This document shows, piece after piece, positions 1-5,860 of a stretch of 17,212 nucleotides of DNA. The notes under the pieces were generated by a model. It saw nothing but the letters and a program-made list of their open reading frames with translations, did not search any database and was not told where the DNA came from. A program made the translations under genes and the position numbers. Within the stretch, counting starts at the first letter, position 1; each line of letters begins with the position of its first letter. The DNA comes from an uncultured Lachnospiraceae bacterium (GTDB lineage: Bacteria; Bacillota; Clostridia; Lachnospirales; Lachnospiraceae). Where the stretch lies: contig CAJUHR010000053.1 in assembly GCA_910586255.1 (NCBI GenBank), positions 1 to 17,212 of the forward strand. The letters are read 5' to 3'.

Positions 1-120
1 TATAGGAAATTATATCATTGTCTATGGAATTTCACAACCGAAATGGTATAAGTGGCCGAATGCAAAATACTGGAAAGAAAAACAGGATTGCAGATCCCAA
101 CCAACAATCTTTTCTATTGC
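1..120 (+). other. Left-edge stretch, possible 3' end of an unseen gene
   Basis: No gene can be assigned with confidence. The plus-strand frame starting at base 2 is open and reads as a Trp- and Lys-rich peptide (for example YGISQPKWYKWPNAKYW) that looks like real protein. The frame stays open until base 526, deep inside the opposing 401-aa gene, so the natural end is unclear. It may be the tail of a gene truncated or fused at an old junction. Confidence 0.2.
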
Positions 121-1326
121 TTATAAAGCCTCCATATCAAACAGGCTTAATTGTACTGGCTGCTCTTTTTCCTCCTTTTCTTTTAGCTGGCGCATCTTTT
201 CCAGTTCTGCTATCCTTTCTGGCCCAAGCCATTTGTCTGCATGGCGCCGGTCTGTGCTGTATTCCTCCAGGCTCTCATATCCGTTCTCCAACAGTTTCTT
301 TTCCAGGCGCCTGACTGCGGACTCCCGTGACTGCCGCCGTCTCTCCCTTTTATTCTCTGAATCCCGTTTTTCCATATCGGAAGCATGCACAATCTGGATT
401 CCGTTCCGGATATCCTCCAGGTCCTGCATCAGATCCCGGCTCTCCCTGCGCTCTGCACGGACGTTCTGGATCTCAAAGGAAAAATACCGGCCGTGGTATT
501 CAGAGAAAAAGAGTTCCGTAAAATAGTGGTTCCGCACTTTCTCCTTTATCCTGTCCTGGCAGAGCCTGGCGCATATCTTGCAGATATCCATGCTCACCGG
601 ATGGTCAAAGAGCTTTTTCCCTTTGATAATCTGGGTATCCACCTGCCCTTCAAACAGTGTGCCGCTTAGGTCATTTCTAAGATAGGAAATTTTTATATCA
701 TAAAATACATTTCCCCTTTTCTTATCCAGCTCATGCCCCAGGACCGGGCACATCCCTGCACATCTGTTCCGTCCGCAGTCATAAGGGTCATAGTTCATCT
801 CCCATTCCAGCGTATCCCGGTTGAACCGCATATGCTCCCGGCAGACACGTCCTTTCTTCTGCAGTCCGAAACTGATCTCCTGCCTCCGTATCTCATCGTC
901 ATGCAGTTTCAGGATATGCTCCACACTCCCCTCATAACAGTATTCTTCCTCCGTCATGTGGACCTCGCAGTCATACCGGAGTACGCCATGCTCCTGAAGA
1001 TATTCATGTTTCAGCTTACATTCTTTCTTTTCATAAGGGCAGTGGATGGTAGCCATATCATTTTCAAAAGTCCACTCAATCCCCATGTAGCTCATGTTGC
1101 TGTGGCACTGGAGCCCTTTGCACTGCAGGCCGCAGGGTGTCTTAAAGGTCTGCTCAAATATCCACCACCGTTCATAGATAAATCCCCCTTCATAATTATC
1201 AAGGGTCTTTTCCTGCCACATGGGTACGTCAACCCTTACATAGTCCGGATGGTGCTCTGCGCTATATCCTTCCTCCAGCAGCCGTTTTGTCAAAGCATTG
1301 TATTCCTCATGTTCTTTTTCTCTCAT
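121..1326 (-). CDS. Cys-rich mobile-element protein with C-terminal clamp-binding-like motif
   Basis: A 401-aa protein of unknown function; I recognise it only as the kind of hypothetical protein carried by Firmicutes integrative elements. The start is the ATG behind an AAGGAGG site 6 bases upstream. It contains 14 cysteines, clustered at residues 65-130 (C65, C69, C74, C96, C103, C120, C130), at C162, at C184/C189/C193 and at C249/C252/C256, suggesting several metal-binding knuckles. Residues 290-390 are highly charged (ERRES, KRERRRQSRES, EKEEKEQ) and probably helical. The last residues include QLSLF (392-396), a match to the bacterial sliding-clamp (DnaN) binding consensus QL[SD]LF. No signal peptide or membrane segment is seen, so it should be cytosolic. 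It starts 11 bases after the 67-aa Cys-rich gene and is probably co-transcribed with it. A role in element replication or in host DNA metabolism is inference only. Confidence 0.8.
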   Translation of the reverse strand: MREKEHEEYNALTKRLLEEGYSAEHHPDYVRVDVPMWQEKTLDNYEGGFIYERWWIFEQTFKTPCGLQCKGLQCHSNMSYMGIEWTFENDMATIHCPYEKKECKLKHEYLQEHGVLRYDCEVHMTEEEYCYEGSVEHILKLHDDEIRRQEISFGLQKKGRVCREHMRFNRDTLEWEMNYDPYDCGRNRCAGMCPVLGHELDKKRGNVFYDIKISYLRNDLSGTLFEGQVDTQIIKGKKLFDHPVSMDICKICARLCQDRIKEKVRNHYFTELFFSEYHGRYFSFEIQNVRAERRESRDLMQDLEDIRNGIQIVHASDMEKRDSENKRERRRQSRESAVRRLEKKLLENGYESLEEYSTDRRHADKWLGPERIAELEKMRQLKEKEEKEQPVQLSLFDMEAL

Positions 1327-1337
1327 TTTGTTCCTCC

Positions 1338-1541
1338 TTATAATCCCTGGCAGGGACGCATCCCAAAATAGTCTTCCATACGGTCCCGCAGTCTTTCTGC
1401 CGACATATCATATTCCCCGGCAATACAGGATTCACAGCACGGGTATTTGTACGCCAGGGTTTTTGATAACCGGGCATCCCAGCTGTTTAGCTGCCTGCCG
1501 CATTTGTTACAGTCCTGATCCAGCCATCTTACTTTCTGCAA
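1338..1541 (-). CDS. Small zinc-ribbon-like element protein (67 aa, TTG start)
   Basis: A 67-aa protein with two paired-cysteine knuckles (CNKC at residues 11-14 and CCESC at 35-39), an arrangement typical of a small zinc ribbon. The C-terminus carries a basic/acidic helix (AERLRDRMEDYFGM). I place the start at a TTG (1541-1539) because GGAAGG/GGTGGAG lies immediately upstream and because the Cys-containing domain begins here. The frame is open further upstream to 1730, but that extension runs through a perfect terminator stem and has poor ribosome sites. The stop codon lies 11 bases before the ATG of the 401-aa gene, so the two form an operon. The leader upstream contains two intrinsic terminators and a 13-codon frame, so expression is probably controlled by read-through. 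Function unknown; small proteins of this type are common on Clostridia integrative elements. Confidence 0.7.
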   Translation of the reverse strand: MQKVRWLDQDCNKCGRQLNSWDARLSKTLAYKYPCCESCIAGEYDMSAERLRDRMEDYFGMRPCQGL

Positions 1542-1611
1542 TCGCTCTCCACCTTCCTTTCTTTCTTGTGAATGTTGTTGTATCCTTATATGCCTTCCGG
1601 CTTTCAGGCAG

Positions 1612-1680
1612 CAAAAAAGCAGGAATGACTTTCTTATTCCTGGCGTCCGCAGTTTCCTGTGAACCCGTGTCATTCCTGCT
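1612..1680 (-). terminator. Second terminator in the leader of the Cys-rich operon
   Basis: A perfect 12-bp inverted repeat (AGCAGGAATGAC at 1618-1629 against 1669-1680) is followed on the minus strand by six T residues (1617-1612). The 39-base loop contains AGGAAT, which can also pair with ATTCCT of the closing arm (1636-1641 with 1621-1626), giving an alternative fold. It lies between the operon promoter and the TTG start at 1541. Confidence 0.6.
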
Positions 1681-1704
1681 CTGAAAAGAGATAATAAAAT
1701 TTTC

Positions 1705-1755
1705 CAAAATAAAAACCAGCGGTATATCACTCACAGGGCGTAGTGATACTGCTGG
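1705..1755 (-). terminator. First terminator/attenuator in the leader of the Cys-rich operon
   Basis: On the minus strand, CCAGCAGTATCACT (1755-1742) pairs with AGTGATATACCGCTGG (1731-1716) with one small bulge and one G-T pair, followed by TTTTTATTTT. The stem begins 5 bases after the stop codon of the 13-codon leader frame, the usual geometry of ribosome-dependent attenuation. Confidence 0.65.
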
Positions 1756-1760
1756 TACAA

Positions 1761-1802
1761 TCATACAAACTTAACGGCGTGTGCAATGCGGAAGTTTGCC
1801 AT
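1761..1802 (-). CDS. Candidate leader peptide (13 aa) upstream of attenuator
   Basis: ATG to TGA encodes MANFRIAHAVKFV. It lies between the minus-strand promoter at 1890-1862 and the intrinsic terminator whose stem starts at 1755. Its start codon sits in the loop/stem junction of a hairpin (1817-1789). There is no run of a single amino-acid codon, so classical amino-acid attenuation is unlikely; ribosome stalling or simple translation-coupled read-through is possible. The ribosome site is weak (GGAATT upstream), so translation is unproven. Confidence 0.4.
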   Translation of the reverse strand: MANFRIAHAVKFV

Positions 1803-1817
1803 ATACAGGCAATTCCG
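1789..1817 (-). promoter_or_regulatory. Hairpin covering the leader-peptide start
   Basis: On the minus strand CGGAATTGCC (1817-1808) pairs with GGCAA (1800-1796) and TTCCG (1793-1789), leaving a two-base bulge and a 7-base loop. The leader ATG (1802-1800) lies at the loop edge, so folding would hinder initiation on the leader peptide. Confidence 0.4.
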
Positions 1818-1861
1818 ACTATATCCACAAAAGGATGCGCACAAAAATCAATTACAAGGGA

Positions 1862-1890
1862 AGTGTAACACAAGATATGGAATCAGTCAA
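1862..1890 (-). promoter_or_regulatory. Promoter of the Cys-rich operon leader
   Basis: TTGACT (1890-1885), a 17-base spacer and TACACT (1867-1862) match the vegetative sigma factor consensus. Transcription would start near 1855 and run about 315 bases before the TTG start at 1541. Confidence 0.5.
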
Positions 1891-2218
1891 CAACTTAAAA
1901 CTATATATAGTATGAAAGAAATTTAAAAAATTTCTGATTCTTGCAGAAATATCTGGTTTTCACCCTATTTTATTATTATATAGGTCATTTAAAAAGATGC
2001 CATAGAACGTACATTGACAATTTCATAGCATGGTACTGGGAGTTATACAGGTGCATGGGACAGGTCTGCCATAAAAAGCCTGCCCCTGCTTAATCACTGC
2101 ACAGCACGGCCTGAAAATACGCGGCGGAAACTCCGGCGCAGGAAGTGGCCCAGGGCGCCATGTGGGATCAAACAAATTTTTTAGAATTAGAACGTCTTGT
2201 TTTTATTTTTTTGTTGAA
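1891..2218. other. Non-coding stretch between divergent element modules
   Basis: No convincing gene is seen. It contains an AT-rich 8-bp dyad (AGAAATTT, 3 bases, AAATTTCT, at 1917-1935), GC-rich imperfect stems around 2050-2160 and a T-rich run (about 2197-2215). It separates the minus-strand Cys-rich operon from the plus-strand xis/int pair and is a reasonable place for integrase or excisionase arm sites, but none can be identified by eye. Confidence 0.4.
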
Positions 2219-2302
2219 GTGGCTGGCCCTGATTTCGTAAGTTATATAGGTAAGGAACCGTAGGCTCTTTCCAGCCACACAGAAAGGAGGTCACTGTGGC
2301 TG
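2219..2302 (+). promoter_or_regulatory. Two-state RNA fold over the excisionase start
   Basis: The segment 2271-2279 (CCAGCCACA) can pair with two places. CAGCCACA (2272-2279) is the exact complement of TGTGGCTG (2295-2302), which contains the GTG start, and the AAAGGAGG ribosome site lies in the 15-base loop. CCAGCCAC (2271-2278) is also the exact complement of GTGGCTGG (2219-2226). The two 8-bp stems exclude each other, the layout of a translational on/off switch. Confidence 0.5.
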
Positions 2303-2505
2303 AACATACAGATAATTTTCCGAAACCCGATCCGGAAAAAAGAAGCTATTCTGTCGCGGAAGCGGCAGAGATACTCGGCGTCAGTAAACGCTCAATATAT
2401 AATCTCTGCGCTGCGGAAGCTTTCAAAACGGTACGCATTGGAAAGAAACTGCGTATCTCCAGAAAATCCTTTGATGAATGGCTTGACGGGAGCCGGGAAA
2501 CATAA
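2296..2505 (+). CDS. xis: Excisionase-family DNA-binding protein
   Basis: A 69-aa protein with a helix-turn-helix of the excisionase/MerR-like type: residues 17-37 (YSVAEAAEILGVSKRSIYNL) form the recognition helices and FKTVRIGKKLRISRKSFDEWL (43-63) the winged hairpin and final helix. It should direct the partner integrase toward excision by bending DNA at the element end. The start is GTG with AAAGGAGG 5 bases upstream. It ends 20 bases before the integrase gene, the usual xis-int order of Tn916-like elements. The N-terminal 15 residues (acidic, Pro-rich) are not part of the fold. The start region can be sequestered in a hairpin, so translation is probably regulated. The family call is firm; a role in excision of this specific element is inferred from position. 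Confidence 0.85.
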   Translation: MAEHTDNFPKPDPEKRSYSVAEAAEILGVSKRSIYNLCAAEAFKTVRIGKKLRISRKSFDEWLDGSRET

Positions 2506-2525
2506 AAAGAAAGGAGCCTGTATAT

Positions 2526-3953
2526 ATGGCATCAATTCAAAAAAGAGGAAAAAAACATGCTGTCGTCTACACCTATACAGATCAGGAAGGGCAGAAAAGA
2601 CAGAAATGGGAAACATTCAACACCAAAGCAGAGGCGAGGAAAAGAAAATCAGCGGTGGAAGCCGATCTTGATAACGGAACTTTTATCCCGCCCAATACAA
2701 CAACAGTGGAGGATTTCTTAAAGGAGTTTGTGGAGCTTTATGGAGAAAAGAAATGGGGGCTTTCAATCTACGCCAGCAATACGGCGCTGATCAACAACTA
2801 TATCAATCCGCTGATTGGAAACCTTGTTGTCCAGGACATCAACAAAAGGACTGTGGATAAATATATCCAGCAGCTTCAGAAAACAGCCCCTGTAAATACT
2901 CCATACCGCCATGCGAAAACGGAGTATGTGACGCCCTGCACCATCGAAAAGATTATCAAGCTCCTCCGGTGCGCTTTCCATCAGGCAGTCCGGTGGGATA
3001 TCATCGGCAAAAATCCGTTTGAGGATGCCGACCTGCCGAAACGGGAAAAGAAAGTCCGGGCAATCTGGACGGCGGATATCATCCGCCAGGCCCTCGACAA
3101 CTGCCAGGATGGGAAACTCTACATTGCGATCAATCTGGCTTTTGCCTGCTCCATGCGGATGGGGGAGATCACCGGCCTGACCTGGGACTGCCTCCACATC
3201 GCAGATGAAGACATTGCAAACGATAACGCATATGTATGGATTGAAAAGGAACTTACCCGTGTTGACCAGAGGGCGATTGACGCACTTGGGGAAAAGGATA
3301 TCCTTTTTGTATTCCCCAGGCTGATGGGCGGCAAATCATCCACCAGGCTTGTCCTGAAAAAGCCGAAAACAGAAAGCAGCATCCGTAAGGTATGGCTCCC
3401 CAAAACCCTTGCCCTTATCCTGCGCGACTGGAAGGAAAAGCAGGACAGGCTGAAAGAGTTCATGGGGCCGGACTATACAGACTACAACCTGGTACTGGCT
3501 CAGGAAACAGGAAGGCCCTGCGAAGACCGCATTATTGGCAACCAGTTTGAACGCCTTAAAAAGTCTGCCGGCCTGCCCAATGTGGTATTTCATTCCCTGC
3601 GCCACTCCAGCACGACCTACAAGCTGAAACTGAACAAAGGGGATCTCAAAGCCACCCAGGGAGATACCGGCCATGCACAGATTGACATGATCACGGAAAT
3701 CTATGCACATATCCTGGACGAAGACCGCAAGATCAACGCACAGAAATTTGAGACGGCTTTTTACTCCAACCCCGATATGCGCCCCGTGGAGCGCAGCCTT
3801 CAGGGAGAGGGCGACTCCGTGCCCAACCCGGACGTTATGATGAAACAGCTGGAATCTTCCCCGCAGGCGATGGACGCTTTCACCCGGAAATTCATTGAAC
3901 AGTACGGCGACCAGATCATGACGCAGCTTGCAAAAAAGATGCTCGGTGCATGA
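2526..3953 (+). CDS. int: Tyrosine recombinase (integrase) of an integrative element
   Basis: A 475-aa tyrosine integrase. Residues 1-60 are an AP2-like arm-binding domain (RGKKHAVVYTYTDQEGQKRQKWETF), 60-165 the SAM-like core-binding domain, and 175-410 the catalytic domain. The catalytic set is visible: R211 (SMRMGEITGL), H356 and R359 (HSLRH), H383 (TGH) and nucleophile Y393 (EIYAH). The length exceeds Tn916 Int (about 405 aa) mainly through a 60-70-residue C-terminal tail (from about 410) that is Met/Gln-rich. The start is ATG with AAAGGAG 9 bases upstream. The gene ends about 210 bp from the 3' end of tRNA-Arg(CCT), which marks that tRNA as the attachment gene. It would carry out integration and, with the excisionase, excision. 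All catalytic residues are present, so it appears functional. Confidence 0.93.
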   Translation: MASIQKRGKKHAVVYTYTDQEGQKRQKWETFNTKAEARKRKSAVEADLDNGTFIPPNTTTVEDFLKEFVELYGEKKWGLSIYASNTALINNYINPLIGNLVVQDINKRTVDKYIQQLQKTAPVNTPYRHAKTEYVTPCTIEKIIKLLRCAFHQAVRWDIIGKNPFEDADLPKREKKVRAIWTADIIRQALDNCQDGKLYIAINLAFACSMRMGEITGLTWDCLHIADEDIANDNAYVWIEKELTRVDQRAIDALGEKDILFVFPRLMGGKSSTRLVLKKPKTESSIRKVWLPKTLALILRDWKEKQDRLKEFMGPDYTDYNLVLAQETGRPCEDRIIGNQFERLKKSAGLPNVVFHSLRHSSTTYKLKLNKGDLKATQGDTGHAQIDMITEIYAHILDEDRKINAQKFETAFYSNPDMRPVERSLQGEGDSVPNPDVMMKQLESSPQAMDAFTRKFIEQYGDQIMTQLAKKMLGA

Positions 3954-4128
3954 AACGACACAGGATAACATGGGATGCAACGGGAGTACATAAAAGTACA
4001 AATTAGCAAAATGATTAGCAGACCTTGTTTTTCCCGCCAGGGGGTTCGATTCCTTTTAAGACTTCCCCCACAGGCGGCAGGTCGAAAATACAGCCATGAA
4101 AGGAGGTTATGTTGGAATCCCTGGAGGA

Positions 4129-4162
4129 ACAAAAATGCCGCAACCCTTGAAGTTACGGCATT
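4129..4162 (-). terminator. Terminator of tRNA-Arg
   Basis: On the minus strand AATGCCG (4162-4156) pairs with CGGCATT (4140-4134), with three more pairs inside (AAC/GTT across one mismatch), then TTTTTGTT. It starts 5 bases beyond the tRNA 3' end. Because it lies between int and the tRNA it may have come in with the element as part of the replaced 3' half. Confidence 0.75.
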
Positions 4163-4166
4163 CCAG

Positions 4167-4240
4167 CGTCCCCGAGAAGATTTGAACTTCCGACCCCACG
4201 CTTAGGAGGCGTGTGCTCTATCCAGCTGAGCTACGAGGAC
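4167..4240 (-). tRNA. tRNA-Arg (anticodon CCT), integration target
   Basis: A complete 74-nt cloverleaf on the minus strand. The acceptor stem is GTCCTCG/CGGGGAC (one G-T pair), the D arm GCTC/GAGC, the anticodon stem CACGC/GCGTG with loop CTCCTAA (anticodon CCT, reading AGG) and the T arm GGAAG-TTCAAAT-CTTCT. The discriminator base is G and CCA is not encoded. An intrinsic terminator follows at once. The integrase gene lies on the 3' side, so the element probably recombined within the anticodon loop or 3' half and rebuilt the tRNA. No good promoter is seen in the 60 bases on its 5' side, where tRNA-half scars lie. Confidence 0.95.
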
Positions 4241-4303
4241 TCGAACGATATGAAGTTTATGAAAAGAGCTTTTTTACCTCCACGGACTTTGATGACCGGG
4301 ATA

Positions 4304-4342
4304 TTAGGAGGCGGTCGCTCTATCCATCTGAGCTACGGAAAC
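4304..4342 (-). repeat. tRNA-Arg(CCT) 5'-half fragment, copy 1
   Basis: On the minus strand this 39-bp segment reads as a tRNA-Arg 5' half (GTTTCCGTAGCTC... to the anticodon loop CCTCCTAA) and stops there. It is identical to copy 2, but differs from the intact tRNA in the acceptor strand (GTTTCCG versus GTCCTCG) and in the anticodon stem. It cannot fold alone and is probably an attachment-site scar. Confidence 0.75.
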
Positions 4343-4406
4343 GTGTATAAAATTGTGTGTGACTTGCTACTTCATGTCCTCCAAAAAGTTTCCGCTGTAG
4401 GTTCTC

Positions 4407-4445
4407 TTAGGAGGCGGTCGCTCTATCCATCTGAGCTACGGAAAC
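4407..4445 (-). repeat. tRNA-Arg(CCT) 5'-half fragment, copy 2
   Basis: This is identical over 39 bp to copy 1 and starts 103 bp from it; copy 1 in turn starts 102 bp from the matching point of the intact tRNA. The 62-64-bp spacers are not alike beyond scattered bases. It ends in the anticodon loop, where many tyrosine integrases cross over. Confidence 0.75.
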
Positions 4446-4544
4446 AAAATTCGGCTCTTTAAAAGGTTCACAGAATATGATTAGGTCTGCAGAACCTTCT
4501 AATATTATATTCGTAAAACCTCTTGCCGTCAAGCAGAATTTCCA

Positions 4545-4589
4545 TCACCATCTCTGATCTCACCATCTTTGAAGCCACCATCTCTGAAC
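4545..4589. repeat. Three 15-bp tandem repeats
   Basis: Three units of the form TCACCATCTCTGATC follow without gaps (4545-4559, 4560-4574, 4575-4589) with 3-4 differences between units. They lie just left of the MITE. The function is unknown; they may be decayed binding sites or a decayed coding remnant. Confidence 0.6.
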
Positions 4590-4600
4590 TTATTTCTCCA

Positions 4601-4731
4601 GTTACTGTTCACATACGTTCACAGCAACCTGCATAAATCCATGAAAATCGCCTTTGGTGATGGAATTTTGCTTTCTGGCCCGGCTTACCATACGGTCAAC
4701 GCGGTAAATACGCAGCTATTTGAACAGTAAC
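4601..4731. mobile_element. MITE 1 (131 bp, 11-bp TIRs, 8-bp target duplication)
   Basis: The ends are perfect inverted repeats GTTACTGTTCA / TGAACAGTAAC. The flanks are an exact 8-bp direct repeat TTTCTCCA (4593-4600 and 4732-4739), which marks a true transposition event. There is no coding capacity. It is a non-autonomous miniature element of the same family as MITE 2 at 7311-7443, with matching end sequence (GTTACTGTTCACA on one side) but unlike interior. The parent transposase is not in the window; an 8-bp duplication is known for IS66, IS256 and IS6 families among others. Confidence 0.85.
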
Positions 4732-4744
4732 TTTCTCCACCTCA

Positions 4745-4779
4745 CAAAAAAATTCAACAGCCTAATATAGCCGCTGAAT
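4745..4779 (-). terminator. Terminator of the DUF3881-like gene
   Basis: On the minus strand ATTCAGCGGC pairs with GCTGTTGAAT over 10 bp (two G-T pairs) with a short loop, followed by seven T residues. Confidence 0.75.
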
Positions 4780-4859
4780 CGACAGTTTCGATGTAAAAAG
4801 TATAATCAGAACTTTTAATAGACAGAAAAAAGCGCAGGGCCAGTTCCGCAATAAATACA

Positions 4860-5738
4860 TTAATCATCAAATTCAACCACGCCCTGCATCCATATCTGCC
4901 CTTTAAACCGCCTCCCTGCTACTGGCGCTCCCAACAGGTCCTTCCGTGCAATGCCCACGTGAAAAATCATATCATTACAATTTAAAGCCAGGTCGTAAAC
5001 CAGTTCATTGCTGATGCTGTTGAGCTTTTCGTCCACCCGGACGATCTCGCCGATTACCGTATATTGGTCACATTCGATTCCGCTGGGCATGAAGCTGGAA
5101 TCCACGATAGAATAGATGTCCTCCTTCATCATGCGCCGGGAAATCTGAGAATACATGTCAATATCTTCGATAGTCAGGGTTTCCATGGCGTCCTCATCGC
5201 CATTGCGGGCAGCCTCTAAAAGGCTGGAGCGATCTTTGGCTGCAACCTTGGCTTTTTCAATCTGTTTGCGAGTCTTGTGAAGAGGAAGAAGGATCTTTCC
5301 TTCACTGGAGAGCCCGGTGAGTCTTACGGCCTTTACCTTACGGGAGGCCCGGTCCAGTTTGCGCTCCAGATATTCAAACCCATTGTCCAGATAAAAAATC
5401 AGGGAAATTCCTACTCGCGTCTCATCCAACAGTCCGCCGAAGGTTTCCTTTTCCGTATGGCGTTGAACGGTGCACTCCACCTGAGAGGATATATCATTGG
5501 ATATAAGATAGGGGTAATAATATTCTCTGTGGAATATACCATCCTCATCGGTTTCGCCTAGGATTGCAATGCCCATTCCGGATGCAACCTCGCCGCGAAT
5601 TTCACACAGATTGCTGTCTGGTTCTATCTGAATACGTTTGAACTTGTCTGCATTGTTGGCCAAGTCGTCCAAAAGTCTGGAAATCTCTTTTTTCTTCTGG
5701 TATGCCCCAAAACCGACACTTCGTAAATATTTATGCAT
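4860..5738 (-). CDS. DUF3881-like protein
   Basis: A 292-aa cytosolic protein that I match from its opening (MHKYLRSVGFGAYQKKKEI) and overall make-up to the DUF3881 family, which to my knowledge is largely confined to Lachnospiraceae; its function is not known. It has no signal peptide or membrane segment. A Lys/Arg-rich helical stretch lies at about residues 128-180 (ERKLDRASRKVKAV, KTRKQIEKAKVAAKDRSS), and the C-terminal third is beta-rich, ending in a QIWMQGVVEFDD segment. The start ATG has GAGGT 8 bases upstream. It is a single-gene unit with its own terminator at 4779-4745. Upstream, a CATAAT -10-like box lies next to a perfect 12-bp hairpin. The neighbours (mobile scars on one side, a secreted peptide on the other) do not point to a function. 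Confidence 0.8.
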   Translation of the reverse strand: MHKYLRSVGFGAYQKKKEISRLLDDLANNADKFKRIQIEPDSNLCEIRGEVASGMGIAILGETDEDGIFHREYYYPYLISNDISSQVECTVQRHTEKETFGGLLDETRVGISLIFYLDNGFEYLERKLDRASRKVKAVRLTGLSSEGKILLPLHKTRKQIEKAKVAAKDRSSLLEAARNGDEDAMETLTIEDIDMYSQISRRMMKEDIYSIVDSSFMPSGIECDQYTVIGEIVRVDEKLNSISNELVYDLALNCNDMIFHVGIARKDLLGAPVAGRRFKGQIWMQGVVEFDD

Positions 5739-5787
5739 GCTGGTTTACCTCGCTGCTGATTGGATTTGTAGGTTCGGATTATGAAAG

Positions 5788-5818
5788 GGCGGATTTTCCG
5801 GATTAAGGAAAATCCGCC
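5788..5818. repeat. Perfect 12-bp hairpin upstream of the DUF3881-like gene
   Basis: GGCGGATTTTCC (5788-5799) and GGAAAATCCGCC (5807-5818) flank a 7-base loop. No T-tract follows on either strand, so it is not an ordinary terminator. It lies just upstream of a CATAAT -10-like box for the minus-strand gene and could be an operator. Confidence 0.5.
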
Positions 5819-5860
5819 GGTAACGTTCTGATTAGCCAGAGCGAATAATGAGGCATTTTA

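Larger units (their letters stand above)
4241..4859. other. Gene-free accretion zone beside the tRNA
   Basis: No gene is supported here. The stretch holds two tRNA-Arg 5' halves (4304-4342 and 4407-4445), a 7-bp dyad AAGGTTC/GAACCTT (4463-4469 with 4492-4498), three 15-bp tandem units (4545-4589), a 131-bp MITE (4601-4731) and the terminator of the DUF3881-like gene (4745-4779). The pattern is that of repeated integration and partial loss at a tRNA hot spot. Confidence 0.6.

Noticed and set aside
1542..1730. N-terminal extension of the 67-aa Cys-rich protein to 130 residues
   Set aside because: The added part crosses a perfect terminator stem, lacks a properly spaced ribosome site and does not look like a folded domain.
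4040..4053. A T-arm-like string (GGGGGTTCGATTCC) between int and the tRNA, as if from a second tRNA or tmRNA end
   Set aside because: No acceptor, D or anticodon arms can be drawn around it, so it is at most a short attachment-site echo.
3975..4205. An open frame of 76 codons between int and the tRNA on the plus strand
   Set aside because: It reads through the tRNA and its terminator on the opposite strand and has no ribosome site.
4202..4445. A CRISPR array, suggested by regular 39-bp repeats with about 63-bp spacers
   Set aside because: Only two identical copies exist, they are recognisable tRNA halves, the spacers are too long and no cas gene is present.
4531..4673. Imperfect inverted repeat AAGCAGAATTTCCATCACCA (4531-4550) with 4655-4673 as the ends of a further element
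   Set aside because: One arm lies inside MITE 1 and the other outside it, with a mismatch and an indel and no target duplication; the nested origin cannot be resolved by eye.
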